The position numbers were made by a program, and so were the translations under genes. A stretch of DNA of 64,000 nt from Tilletia caries (lineage: Eukaryota; Basidiomycota; Exobasidiomycetes; Tilletiales; Tilletiaceae), in contig JALUTQ010000030.1 of the NCBI GenBank assembly GCA_032718865.1, positions 682,001 through 746,000 on the forward strand, written 5' to 3'. The notes beneath the pieces were generated by a model, which worked only from the letters and a program-made list of their open reading frames with translations, had not been told where the DNA came from and did no database searches. Below are positions 10,741 through 21,167 of this stretch, in pieces. Numbering within the stretch: the first letter of the stretch is position 1; every line of letters begins with the position of its first letter.

Positions 10741-11499
10741 CTACGGCACTATAAATTATAAATCGAAATATGTTGCAAAGTGATGGTTGCATTTCCACGT
10801 GGTGTGCCTGACTGGGAGAAGACTTCCTATATTGCTGGAGTCTGAGATGAGGCCTGCGTCAGTTTGAAAAGTCTGACATGTTCTCACAGCAACGGTGAGA
10901 CCCAAATCCCGGCCAATTAGGGAACAGGGTCTCCCACCTTCGTGAGACCCCAAAGAGCCGAAAAGGTGGCCAGACCAAATCACACTACGCCGCAGGAAGC
11001 GGCGCTATGTTTGAGACTAATTCTGTGCATTTGGCTTGCATAAAGTAACAAAGCTCAGGGCGAACATGGTCACGATAGTTGCTGTGTTCGCCCCGGGCGA
11101 AGGTGAAAATGCTTCGCCCCGGGGGGGCGAACCTTCGCCCGGGGGAGTGGATTAGAATTACCCCCAAGTGTACCCTCTCCACCGCTGTCGGCCGCCGATT
11201 TTCCTCTCTTTGTATCTTCTCCATCTCGATCCGCCGTTGTTCCCGCATCCCCATCGCTTTCCTCCGCTGCTCCCTGCTCCACCTTCTTTTTTTGGTCGTC
11301 CTCGGCCTCGGCCTCTTCTTCTTTTTTCTTTTCTGTTTTTTCCTTTTTTCTTCTTGAGGTTGTTGTAGATTCGTCGGTATGTTTTGTCGTTGTCGTATTC
11401 TATCGCCCAGGATTGTCGTCCTTTTTCGTCGAAATGATGTTAGTTGTTTGCTTGATGGCTAGGTACTTGATTCGCTGATCGGCGCTTCGTTCCGGTAGA
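10741..11499. other. insertion and low-complexity segment inside the Ty3 remnant
   Basis: Between the integrase zinc finger and the RNase H lies DNA that does not read as Ty3: an AT-rich start (10748-10780), gccgcaggaagcggc, and a cluster of cccggg-centred hairpins (ttcgccccgggcgaa and relatives, 11090-11150). From 11160 to 11350 minus-strand reading gives a lysine/glutamate-rich linker (REQRRIEMEKIQREENRR) that may be retroelement spacer. Confidence 0.4.
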
Positions 11500-12138
11500 C
11501 CGGTACAGGGTTGCGAGAAAGCGCGTCAGCGACAAGAGCCCTTCCGGTACTCTATCTTGATTTTGTCGCGGAGTGGAGCGAGGGCGAGAGCGAGTCGTTG
11601 AAGTCATCCCGTTGGCGCCTCGGACTTCAGGTCCTAAAGGTATTTGAGGGCCTGGTGGTCACTTTTGACGGTCAAGTGCGAACCGTCAATGTAGTGCGCC
11701 AACTTCGAAATGGCCCACACAACGCATTGTAGTTCCAGGTCGGTGGCGCCGTATCGAGTCTCTGGGCTTTTGGTTTGCCGAGAGACGTAGAAGATGGGGT
11801 GCTCCTTGCTGTCCTCTTGTAGCTGAATGAGGGCGGCTCCGAATCCAGCGGCGGACGCATCGACGTCCAGGACGAAAGGTTTGGAGTATGTAGTCGGGTC
11901 GCCGCAGAATCGGCGTGGTGGTCAACGCTCGCTTTAGGTCGCCGACGGCTTGTTTCTGCCTTGCTGACCATCGGAACGGCTCGGTGTGGATGGCTTCGTT
12001 AATGAGCTTGGCCCTTGCCGCGAAGTTCTCCACGAAATTCCGATACCATGAGGCCATGGCGTAAAAACGCAAGGCCTCTTTCGCCGTGGTTGGGGCTGGA
12101 AACTCCCGGACCGCCCTGGTCCTCTCCTCGTCCACCAT
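11500..12138 (-). pseudogene. Ty3 reverse-transcriptase thumb and RNase H, frameshifted
   Basis: The minus strand reads FPAPTTAKEALRFYAMASWYRNFV (connection/thumb), FRWSARQKQAVGDLKRAL, then after a frameshift near 11880 LDVDASAAGFGAALIQLQ (RNase H first Asp), HPIFYVSRQTK, and further on KSDHQALKYL-like and ADALSR motifs. RNase H is contiguous here, as expected for Ty3 elements. The upstream palm with the YIDD motif is missing. Confidence 0.8.
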
Positions 12139-12143
12139 AATAC

Positions 12144-12561
12144 CCAGTCACATATATGCTTATTACATAAACACCACAACGGGCCGAAATGCTTATAAAT
12201 CGCCGCTCAAACTCCGAAGCACCGTTCCTGGCATCGCAAATTACTTTTACTGGTCATCTGAGGTACAATCTGGGTGCTGAGAGCCCCTGGAGGCTCAAAA
12301 TGTGAGCAGCTCTCAGAATCTGACCTCAAACGGCGATTAATAGTCGATTTGGTGAATGTGACCAAAATATGACTTAAATAAGAGTCATATGACTCTTATT
12401 CAGGTCATGCATATGACCAGCCCCTGGGATGCGCACACAATATGAGTGATATCATACGACCAAGCCTCAAAAACAAGGTCATATGACCCATGAAAAGCAC
12501 TGAGCCAGCCCCTCTCAGGAGTCACGACACAGCGACTCTCCAACATCGTCCTCTCACCTAG
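12144..12561. other. no gene; cluster of GTCATATGAC palindromes
   Basis: The stretch contains gagtcatatgactc inside a perfect 24-bp palindrome (12377-12400), further ggtcatatgacc and gcatatgacc sites, and ctgagagcccc words. It separates the Ty3 remnant from LINE ORF1 and could be the LINE 5' region. No ORF is credible. Confidence 0.45.
12377..12400. repeat. perfect 24-bp palindrome
   Basis: The left half aataagagtcat is followed immediately by its exact complement, centred on CATATG. A second perfect 12-bp palindrome of the same core (ggtcatatgacc) lies about 75 bp further on. It could be a protein-binding site in a LINE promoter; function is unknown. Confidence 0.6.
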
Positions 12562-14885
12562 ATGACAACTCCCAGGACGTCGCCATGCTCCAAGACACCG
12601 CGTTCATCAACAATGACTCTCAGCAGTCAGCAGCCTCCGGACAACTCCCAGTTGCCCGGTGAGGCCGCTTCTCTATCTCAAGAGATTGCCGCCCTCTCCC
12701 CAGCGGGTTCGCTTTCTGCCAATCGCATTCAGCGACCTCCTCCTGAGACTTACTCCGAGCAGAACAACGACGACGCCGATTACGAGGACACTAGTGACAA
12801 CGACGACGACTCAAACCTCCCTTCTGCGTCCACTTCCAACCCTTCTTCTCAGAACACCGCCGGCGTCCAATCCACAGCCGCAGCCACCCTCAGTACGGCC
12901 ACCACTACCAGTCTACCACCGCAACCCCCGCTTCCGGACCGGACCCGTCTGGCTCTTCTGGCTCGGTCATCCGCGAGGTGCAAACTGGGTTTGTCGCCCA
13001 CCGCTTCAACCGTTCCACGGTCCCAGGGCACCCTGTGGCCAACGCCTTTGCTGTGCGCGAAGCTGCTCGACCGCACGGTGGCATTCCCGTCGGCGCCTCT
13101 CGCTACTTCCTCCCCGCCTGGCGGAATTCTCACAATGAAGCTCACATGCTGTGGGCGGAGAACGCCCTCGAGACGCCGTGGCCCGCTGTTTGGCTTCCTG
13201 CACGTTCCCCCGCGATTTCGTCCTCTTCTTCCACACCCAGAAGAGCGAGGGTCGACAGAAGGCAGTCGACGTCTATTACGCCCAAACTGGACTCTGTCTC
13301 GCTCTTCAAGGACAATCGACCACTCTCAACGGCAATGGCACCATCCCACCACAATTCTGGCACCCCCTCGCTGTGGACTCTCTCGTTCCCCGAAATGCAT
13401 TCCGGCAAAGGTCTTGTTCGCCAGCTGCTCCGACGACGAAGAGGCCGTGGCCATCTTCCAGAACAGCTTCGCTCGAGCAACTGATGTCTTTGTCATCGAG
13501 GCCTGGACCATCCACAAGAGACTCGCCTCTGGATCCCTTCGCTTCAAGAATGAGATCGTGGCTCTCTTGACTAAGGAAGAGTACGGAGTGCCCCGGAATT
13601 TCCGTACTCCGGGGAGGACCTCCGCAGAGATTCCGGGGCCTCTCAGGGCATTCCGCATTACGGGTAAATAACTCTTCTTTCGGGCGCAGAGCTCCGTATT
13701 CCGGAGAAAGATTCGAATTCATACATCTGGAATTCCGGCTTCCGTCAAAATTTAGGCTTTGATCAATTTTGGATTCCTCATTCCGCAGCTCCCGGAATGC
13801 GGAATTTCGCCGGATTCCGGGACTCTACTCCGCAGTCACAAGATCATATGAAAACGAGTCGACCCCTTTCTAAATCAGCTTTGTACTCGTCCATAGTCTA
13901 CATTGAAGCTCTGCATTGGCCATTTGATGCCCGACTCGCGTCAATTTGCTCCTCTTCAAGCCTCATGTGTCCTGTTGAGACTACGAGACTGGGTCTTCTC
14001 ATATGTGAAACTCGCCGTTAGAGTCTCACTTACAGATGAACCTTGAATGAGACCCCACATCACGTGACCCCCGGAACCTCCCGGAATCCGGCGGAATTTC
14101 GGGAGAATGAGCTTGTCTGGCCACAGATTCCGCATTCCGCAAAAGAAGTCACGGCCAAAGCAAAATCCATTCCGCATTCCGGTTGAGCGGTACCAGGAAA
14201 TTCCGGCTTCCTGCTTAAAAGGACTAAATTGACAAAAATGGAAAATTAGCATTCCGGGTACCGGGTAACGCCGGAACTCTGCCCGGAGCCCCCCGGAATT
14301 CCTGCAAACCCCTTCCGGGGTCCACTCCGTGCTCTTCCTTATCTTGTACATCCCTCCCCCTCAGGGCAAAGGTTTTTCCGGGATAGCCACACCTCTTTCA
14401 ACTCGGCAGCTCGAACTGCCTCCGGGCTTCATCGCCCTGCACGGCTCGGAGGGCGACATGCTCATCTTCTGGCTGCGTCCCAGGTGGTGCTGGTGTTGTT
14501 AAGGCCTCGCTCCTTTCTTCCATCGAAAAGAGCATTGCACGAACACAGCCGTTCCCTGCGGTATCTGTAACAAACGTGACCACGTCGGCGTCGGGTGCCC
14601 GATGCCGGGCTGGCACATGCGTCCAACCCTGGTCTTCCCGCCTTTGCTCCCTCTCTGACACAGGCTCCAGCTCTCCCACCGCGCCGAGCGCACACGATGG
14701 TGCGGAACACGCTTCTCCCCTCAAGCTCCGTCGCCGCCCGTCATCCCAGGGGCCCCTTCTATGCCACCAACGAGCCGTTTCCCCAATCCTCCGGTCACGC
14801 CGCCCGGACGCGCTCTCCATTCCCCTCCTCCGAGCGACGCTGCGTTCCGTTTCAACTACGCGGCCTTCACCGCTAGCTCTTCGGC
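12562..14885 (+). pseudogene. LINE ORF1 (gag-like, CCHC knuckle), frameshifted and interrupted
   Basis: A Ser/Pro-rich, then acidic N-terminus (YSEQNNDDADYEDTSDNDDD) begins at the ATG at 12562. After a frame change near 12940 the protein reads TGFVAHRFNRSTVPGHPVAN, and after another FVLFFHTQKSEGRQKAVDVY, AIFQNSFARATDVFVIEAW and RLASGSLRFKNEIVALL, where a 770-bp element is inserted. Beyond it the frame resumes in register (IPPPQGKGFSGIATPL) and reaches a CCHC knuckle at about 14557-14598 (Cys-x2-Cys-x4-His-x4-Cys, CGICNKRDHVGVGC), followed by a proline-rich tail. The order fits ORF1 of a Tad1/L1-type LINE. At least three frameshifts are present. Confidence 0.7.
13572..14341. mobile_element. 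770-bp hAT-type element inside LINE ORF1
   Basis: The ends are TAAGGAAGAGTACGGAGTG and the imperfect complement CACTCCGTGCTCTTCCTTA. The sequence after it, tcttgtac (14342-14349), matches tcttg-ac before it (to 13571) apart from one missing base, which fits an 8-bp target duplication. The LINE reading frame is continuous across the site if the insert and one copy are ignored. The interior is rich in ccggaattcc/attccgg words and holds a catcacgtgac motif. No transposase is encoded. Confidence 0.8.
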
Positions 14886-15525
14886 GTGAGAGCCTGCTTT
14901 GCCTTAGACACAGGCAGACGCAAGTCGAGTCGGCCAAACGCTCCCTGCAGCGCTCGCATCCCCCACTCGGCAGCTTGTCTCTGTCTTCAGTCTTGTGATG
15001 GCGTCCCACAGTCGGCGCTTGTTCATGTCGGTCTCCACCATGACCTGAGGGTCTTTGGGCTTGCTGAGAATTCGGCCTGCGACTTTCTTGCCGCGGGGAA
15101 ATGCGGAATCGGCGAGGAGGACCTAGTCTTTTGGAGTGTGGATGAGGCTGCTGAGGTCTGAGGAACTGGTACATGCCTCTCGCGATTTTGGAGTCGTGCC
15201 AGGAACCCGGATTATACTTCGTGCCAGCTGCAGAATGCAGATGCTCACCTGCAGTCTGCAGAAAGCATGAGAGAACATTCTGCGGGCCTGCGGCCCTTCG
15301 ACGCTTTGACCCACACTGCCCTCAGACACAAGCACACAGCAGTACGCACCTTGGTAGCGGATCACTCCATGCTTAAATGCGTGTTGCTGTAGCCTGTATC
15401 TGAGCGCGGTGTGGGTAGCGTGAAGCGTCGTAGCAAAGGCAAGATTGGGCGGTGGCCGGTGGAATGGAGAACCGAGCAGGAGAAGGGAAAAAAGAAGGGT
15501 GGGAAATTGGGGGGGGGGGGGGGGA
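14886..15525. other. no confident gene between LINE ORF1 and the next element
   Basis: Minus-strand reading from about 15120 gives KKVAGRILSKPKDPQVMVETDMNKRRLWDAITRLK without a stop, which looks protein-like but has no domain I know. It overlaps the plausible LINE ORF1 tail on the other strand. A G run lies at 15511-15524. Confidence 0.35.
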
Positions 15526-16211
15526 GGATGAGCACGGAGTAAGCCCCGGAGCGGCTTTGCCGGAGCGCCCCGGTGATCCGGGGCCGCACTTCGGGGGAGC
15601 CGGGAGTACGGAGTGAGAATCGAGAGGTTACCTCACCGTTGCCAGAGTACGGAGCTAGCGTCGCAAGAAATTTCCCGGAGCACGGAGCTGACCTCTGGGC
15701 GTTGCAGAAAATCTCCCGGAGTCCGGGGCGCTCCGGGGCCTCCACAATTTTCTCATAAGGAAGGTGTTTTACTATAAACATGGGTATTTTGGGGTCAATT
15801 TTCAAAATTTATTTTCACAAATCTCATCTCGCAGTCTAAATCTGACCAAAACAGCTCTTCAAGCGCCCTCAGACTTATCTCTTAAGCATAGCTGCTACAA
15901 GTTTGATCACAAGCATACACATTTCTGAAATCATACCATATTTTGAGATTTGTGAGATCATCTCCCGGAGTGCGGAGCTCCCCCGGATTATCCGGGCTCC
16001 GTAGCTACGGAGTACGGAGTAAACTTTCTGAGACACTTCATAATTTGACGGAGCACGGAGTAAGTTTTCTCTGGTGCTCCTTATCTTGATGGAGTACGGA
16101 GTAAGATGTTGGTGTAACTCTGAAAAGAGACGGAGCACGGAGCACCACAGAAAGTCAGCGGAGCGCCCCGGAGTACGGAGCACTCCGGGGCGCCCCGGGC
16201 TTATCCTTACC
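15526..16211. mobile_element. GGAG-rich hAT-type element (F family)
   Basis: The left end (aggatgagcacggagtaagccccgg) resembles the starts at 20303 and 18882 (taaggatgggcgcggag). The right end ccccgggcttatcctta is its rough complement. The interior repeats gagtacggagtaag, gcacggag and gcgccccgg. There is no coding capacity. Target duplication was not resolvable. Confidence 0.6.
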
Positions 16212-16541
16212 ATAGCCTGACTATATCCGATTTTAGACAATGGACTATGGAAGGCGACCTACACTATAACTATTTATAGTCTGAACTCTGAAATTTGACG
16301 TGCAACAATAGTGCGAAGATTATTGTCCCAAAGTCCGACCATAGTGGCGCACTGGCGTTCCAATTTTGGCTATAATCACACTTTAGTGCAAAATTTGGCT
16401 GCGCAAAATCCTGCGACTATAGTCGACTATGGCACTATAGTCAGACTTGCGACTATGACTATTTCGGATTTTCAAAAAACGCCTACGACTACGACTATGA
16501 TTATGCCAAAAAACGTGCGACTATAGTCGGAACCGAGCTCT
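16212..16541. repeat. ACTATAGT-rich repeat (G family)
   Basis: The stretch is rich in gactatag/ctatagtc, shares blocks with 20586-20809 (cctgactata, ccgactatagt and attatcgtcc-like segments), and has no ORF of interest. It directly precedes the LINE endonuclease coding frame and may be an insertion there. Confidence 0.55.
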
Positions 16542-18881
16542 GTGCCTGTTCCTCACGCCGATACGCTCCTCACGACGAGTTCGCTACGCAATCTAACTGT
16601 TGTTACTCTGAACTGTGGTGCCGGAGGCCTGGAAAAGCGTCTACGAGGATTTGCGCCCTCTGTGCGCAACATACTGCACTCTGCCGACATCATTTGCCTG
16701 CAGGAAGCCCACGTCGAGCCCACCATCACCTTCGACCACACAAACGGGGTCCAGTCCTTCCTCGGCACAATACCGCACTCGCCCTTCCGGCGCCTCCTGA
16801 CGGCCGACACCGCCATCCTGACACGAACGACGCACTTTGTCGTCGAACGGTTCGCTCACGGCAAGCACTGGTCGCACGCGTTGTTGAGCCTTCCCCCCCT
16901 CCTTGACCAAGAAGTGAGTCTCCCTCCTTCGCCACCCTCTCTCCTCTCCATCTTCTCGACACACGGGCCTTTCAAGCCTGCTCAGTGGACCCCTATCGCC
17001 TCCGCGCTTCGAGACTTGTACGACGACCCTGCCGTCCCTTACATCGTATGCGCTGACTGGAATTCTATTCCGGACCCCATCCTCGACTCATGGAAAGGAA
17101 CCCCCACAAAAATCCCTTGGCAACTGCCCGCAGACGCAACCGCTCACTTGAATCTGTCTGACACCTTCCGCCATCTCCACCCTGCAGACCCGGGATGGAC
17201 CTACTTCCGCATCCTCCACCAGGCCTCTGGTCCGATACTATCGAGTGCCCGACGCCTGGACGGGATCCCTTGTTCCCGTCCCCTCTTGCCGGCCCTGTCC
17301 ATCGCCTATACCGTTCACTCTTCCTCCGACCATCGCGCCGTAGTCGTCTCGTTTGGCCCCCTCGCCGTCGCCTATCCCTCAGAAGCACCTTCTTCCCCTT
17401 TCAAACACCGCCTCTCCACCTGGGCCCTACACTCCGGCCTATGGCTGTCTCACTCGTTCACGACAGCCGTCCACTTATTTGCGCGTGAGTACTCTCCAGT
17501 CTCCGACCCACGACCTTCTTGGCCCGTCTCCGCTCCAGTCGTGGCAGCTCTTCTCCTCATCGGCGCATGCTCACTTACATCGCCTCTCCGTGACTCACGG
17601 CTCCTCCCAGCAGCGCCTCATTGACGAACTCGCGTCTTTCGCAGTCAAGCTCGAGTCGCTGGACTGCCGCTCTCCACAAGACATGGCTCGCCTCCCGGAA
17701 CTCATGGCTCGGCGTACCGCGCCTCCCTCGCAGCCCTCGACCTGGCTCTCACCCTCTCCTTCTACTCTTGCTTGTCAGCTGCGGAGCTGCGACTGTCTTC
17801 TTGGCTGGCCTCCTCGTCCGTGTCACCTCGGTGCAAGGCTCGGAAATTTACCAACTTACCTAACTGCAACTGCGGGTAAGTTAACTTAATCTAGTTAAAC
17901 TGTGACTTAACTGCGGGCGGCGGAGCCTCCGGAAAAATTAAGTCAACTTAAACTGTATGGCCCGGACAGTGTAACTTATAGTCACTAGAAGTTGCCGTTC
18001 GCAAGCCGAAGATTTGACCCAACTTTCAATTACTCACAGCTACTTACAGTGCGGACTTATAGCTACTTATAGTTACTTGCAGTTACTTAAAGTTACTCAC
18101 AGTGCGCACAGTAACTAATCACAACCATAGTAGTCAACTATTAATAACTGTATCCAGTAGCTAAAAATAACTGGAACAATGAACTATTAACAACTGTGCC
18201 CACAGTAACAGTTGAAGATTCGCGCTCGGCATCTGGGCGGGTGGTACCGGCGAGTGGCATGGAGGAGTGACAAATGATCAGTGAACATGAACCGAACTGC
18301 CAGAGGCACCCTTCCTCTGGCGTACCCACTCTCCTTGATAGCTACTTCTTACTCTCACGCAATCAGACAGACACAAACCTTTGATCCAAGTACACTGGAC
18401 TGAGGTACGTCTGAGATTGTCCTATAGCCTCTGCGCGCTACTACGGAGCCCTGATTCTCAACTGTAACTAATAATAACTGTAACAAGTAACTAAAAATAA
18501 CTAAAAAGCATGACTCTTTGGAGGTAGTCAAGAGAGGAAACATGTACGAGCGAGCTTGGAGGCGGCAAAGGACGTGCCTACAGGCAAACTGGAATAGTAC
18601 CAGGCATCTTGAGGTAGATACCGCGTGAATTGGGTGACTGAGACGCGATTAAGTTATTATAAATAACTGTAAGTACCGTATAGTGACAGGCGAAAAATTA
18701 AGTTGACTGTAATGATAATAAGTGGCTAAACTGTGACTAAACTAATCTGCGGGCGCCGGCGCCGGGTTCCAACTGCAACTAAACTTAACTGCGGACCAAA
18801 AATGGACAACTTATAATAACTGGCCGAGCCTTGCCTCGGTCCACACCGATGCCTACGCTCATACACGAGGGACGCTCCCAC
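16542..18881 (+). pseudogene. LINE ORF2, APE-type endonuclease part
   Basis: The frame 16542-17624 contains the full series of APE endonuclease motifs of non-LTR retrotransposons: TLNCGAGG, IICLQEAH (catalytic Glu), FSTHGPFKP, VCADWNSIPDP, PGWTYFR, RRLDGIPCS and SSDHRAVVVSF. The enzyme nicks target DNA to prime reverse transcription. After about 17480 the frame shifts, and a 1-kb hAT-type element splits the tail at 17834. A short continuation (18834-18881) follows before another element. No reverse transcriptase follows on this strand; a LINE reverse transcriptase lies on the opposite strand at 19081-20302. Confidence 0.8.
17834..18833. mobile_element. 1,000-bp hAT-type element (CAAGGCTCGG ends) with internal unique DNA
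   Basis: It starts CAAGGCTCGG, ends CCGAGCCTTG and is flanked by cctcggtg and cctcggtc, a 7-of-8 match to an 8-bp target duplication. Both arms share words with the element at 5097-6361 (agttaacttaa, ggcggagcc, tacttacagt, ccaaaaatggacaact). The middle (about 18200-18640) is non-repetitive and differs from the middle of that element. It lies in the LINE ORF2 tail. Confidence 0.85.
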
Positions 18882-19080
18882 TAGGGATGGGCGCGGAGGG
18901 CCCCGGAATGCTTCGTACTCCGGGGCCCCTACTCCGGCTGACTCCAGCTGATCTTGAAATGCTTTTTCGCGCTCCGTACTCCGCTCAATTTTAGGCAGTC
19001 GCCCCAGCTCCACTCCGCGCTCCGCACAAAATCTCCCCATCTCATTGCGCCAGCTCCGTACTCCGGCTAAATTTAGTAAA
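18882..19080. mobile_element. fragment of F-family element
   Basis: It begins tagggatgggcgcggag, close to the F-family end at 20303, and continues with gtactccgggg/ctccgcgctccg words. The other end is not recognisable, and minus-strand LINE sequence begins near 19080. Confidence 0.5.
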
Positions 19081-20302
19081 ATTTCAAAGTCCATACACAC
19101 ACCAAGAGTGGGAAATCACAGAGCGCGGCTGCGGAAGATGGGGTGGCCGAGGTAGGTGATGACCGGGTCGTTAGACAGGCACGAGAGGCCGTCGGCGGAA
19201 AGGAGAGAGGCAAGGGCAGCAGCGTGCGGAGAGTCGGTTGGGGAAGGGTGTCCGACAAGCCAGGACGCAGACTTCGAAGCGTCTATGCGTGCGTTCGAGG
19301 TGCGTTCGTAAAAGTGGAGGGCTTAGAGTAAGGTCCGCCACTGCAGAAGGCCCCTGGCCGAGGCTTCGAGGAAGATAAGGCTATCGTCGGCGAACGACAG
19401 AGAGGTGAGAAAACCCAGCCCGGGGACGTGGATACAGACACCGAGAGCGCGCAGGAGATCGTGGAGGGGCTGGAAAAAGATGTTGTAAAGGATGCATGAG
19501 GAGCTATCGCCCTGGAGAACTCCAGCGCCGAAGGACAGGGGTCCGTCCCGCCGTCAGCCGTGTGGAAGCGTGTCGACTGTCGTGGCCGCCGAGTAGAGCG
19601 CGCCGAGGAGGAGGAGCAGCGAAAGGGGAAGGCCAAGATGCCGGAGGCAAGCGAAGAGCCACTCGTGCCTAACCCGGTCGTAGACCTTCTTCTGGTCAAG
19701 CGAGATGACGAAGAACGGCTGAGGGCTGAGAGGGGAGCCACAGTCTCCAAAGTCCATCAGGCCCTGGAGTATACCGGACACCAGCGTAGTGCGACGACCT
19801 GGGAGGAAAGCTGCTTGTGTCCAGGGGAGGATGTCGTCGCTGACCGCGAGAAGGCGAGCTGAGAGCATGCGGGAAAGGGTGCGAGCATAGGCGTCAGTGA
19901 TTGAAATAGGTCTGTAGTTGGCCAAGATGGAGAGATCACCTTTCTTTGGAAGCAGGATACTTCGCGCAGCGACGGGAAAAGTTTGTCCTTCACATAAGGA
20001 GTTGGCGAGGGCGGCCAAGAGAGGGCCGGAGGTGGAGAGCAGCTCGAACCCGACCCGGTACATAAGGCCGTCAGGTCCGGCGGACGCCCGGCGATTTGCG
20101 AGCTTGAGGGCCAGAGCCACTTCGTCAGTGGTGAAAGAAGCTGACAGGGTCGGGATGGCGGAGTGTAGGATCGTGTGTTGCACATGGGACAACAAAACGG
20201 CGCAGTCGGATTCGAAAGTGAGGGGAATCGGGTCCGGGCGGCATAGAGAGGAGAAGAAAGAGTGAATGGCCAGGAGCTTGGAAGCGGGGTCGGAGTGGGA
20301 GC
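19081..20302 (-). pseudogene. LINE reverse transcriptase fragment
   Basis: The minus strand reads RRASAGPDGLMYRVGFELL, then ARSILLPKKGDLSILANYRPISI, TQAAFLPGRRTTLVSGILQG, FFVISLDQKKVYDRVRHEWL (palm Asp), then after a frameshift near 19550 VLQGDSSSCILYNIFF and SFADDSLIFLEA (the FADD catalytic box near 19390). It ends with DASKSASWLVG and VITYLGHPIF. These are LINE reverse-transcriptase motifs in order. The 5' side is cut by the F element at 20303. It may be the inverted other half of the LINE whose endonuclease lies at 16542-17833. Confidence 0.85.
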
Positions 20303-20585
20303 TAAGGATGGGCGCGGAGTAAGCCCCGGACTGGGTCTCCCGGAGTTCCCCGACTAGTCGGGGTCTCACTCCAGGGGAGTACGGAGTGCATTTTCGAGGA
20401 TTTACTCCCGCTGATTGGATTCTGCAGGAGTACGGAACGCAAGCCTGTCATGACTCCGGAGTACGGAGTACGGCAAGGCCTGGAGCTTACTTTTCGCCGG
20501 AGTACGGGGTGACTAGCTCGAATGCCAGACGGAGTGCGGAGTTTCGCCGAAGCTCCGGGGCGGCCGCAGGCCCGACCGCCACCGG
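20303..20585. mobile_element. F-family element or fragment
   Basis: It starts TAAGGATGGGCGCGGAGTAAGCCCCGG and continues with gagtacggagtgc words to about 20585. A matching right terminus was not found, and the following DNA is the ACTATAGT repeat. Confidence 0.5.
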
Positions 20586-20809
20586 TATAGTCAGACTATG
20601 ACATCCATTGCCCATGAACAAGCTATAGGCATTCATAGTGCGACTTTTGTTGTTCAACAGTCGGGCCGTAGCCTGACTATAGCCCCTTTTGAACAGTTAA
20701 CAGCGGCCTACTTCAAAGTTTACTACAGTCTCAAATCCGATGTCCAACTATAGTGTGAAAATTATCGTCCAGAAGCCCGATATGGACAGCCCCAGTGCGA
20801 CCGTGATCA
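20586..20809. repeat. ACTATAGT-rich repeat, target of the young Ty3 element
   Basis: It is related to 16212-16541 (cctgactatagcc, ccaactatagtgtgaaaattatcgtcc). The 5' LTR of the Ty3 element begins at 20810, directly after gatca. The matching downstream part of this repeat is not found beyond the 3' LTR. Confidence 0.55.
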
Positions 20810-21086
20810 TGTGCTATCGGCCCGATAGCCTTTACATCCCTTATCTTATCTTCCTTCTCAGACTCCACTTCAGACTCAACTCCCTTTGTTACGCACTCCT
20901 CCATTTCCCTTTGTCCTTGCCACTTTCTCCCAGGTCGTGATCATGATCATCGTTCCCAGCAGCTCTTCCTATAACTTCCTCTCTCTTGTACATAATTCCC
21001 TTCTCTTTCCTCTCAATCAATCCTCACACTTCTCACTTGGCCTACTTCTTGGTTGCGGTACTTAGTGATAAGTTACTGTGAGCACA
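20810..21086 (+). repeat. 5' LTR
   Basis: 277 bp, TGTGCT...AGCACA. It contains a pyrimidine-rich body (ccttatcttatcttccttctcag, ctcttcctataacttcctctctc) and a gatcatgatcat motif. It would carry the element's promoter and polyadenylation signals. It is nearly identical to 27365-27641. Confidence 0.95.
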
Positions 21087-21104
21087 TGGTGATGAGAGTG
21101 AGTC
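21087..21104 (+). promoter_or_regulatory. putative primer-binding site
   Basis: TGGTGATGAGAGTGAGTC follows the 5' LTR with no gap. A TGG start is expected for pairing with the CCA 3' end of a priming tRNA. The tRNA was not identified, so this is a positional call only. Confidence 0.4.
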
Positions 21105-21167
21105 GATTTCCTTGCTCAACAATCTGACAAGCCTTCCGTATAGCCATCTCCCCCAGAACATTCCAGC

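Larger units (their letters stand above)
8711..12143 (-). mobile_element. Ty3/gypsy chromovirus remnant, minus strand
   Basis: Read leftward the order is reverse-transcriptase thumb, RNase H (about 12138-11500), a later insertion, integrase zinc finger and core (10740-10577 and 9963-9187), then a chromodomain-like tail (about 9150-8711). The frame shifts repeatedly. Gag, protease and the reverse-transcriptase palm are absent because the element ends abruptly at 12143. No LTRs were found. Domain order is the normal one for Ty3 elements, which makes it a useful contrast to the rearranged element at 20810-27641. Confidence 0.8.

Noticed and set aside
14398..15174. 258-codon minus-strand open frame rich in Arg/Ser
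   Set aside because: It is antisense to the LINE ORF1 tail including the zinc knuckle, with arginine-rich composition typical of shadow frames.
15528..16200. repeated gagtacggag units considered as a CRISPR-like or satellite array
   Set aside because: Spacing is irregular, units are degenerate, and the block has terminal inverted repeats like other hAT-type elements in the window.
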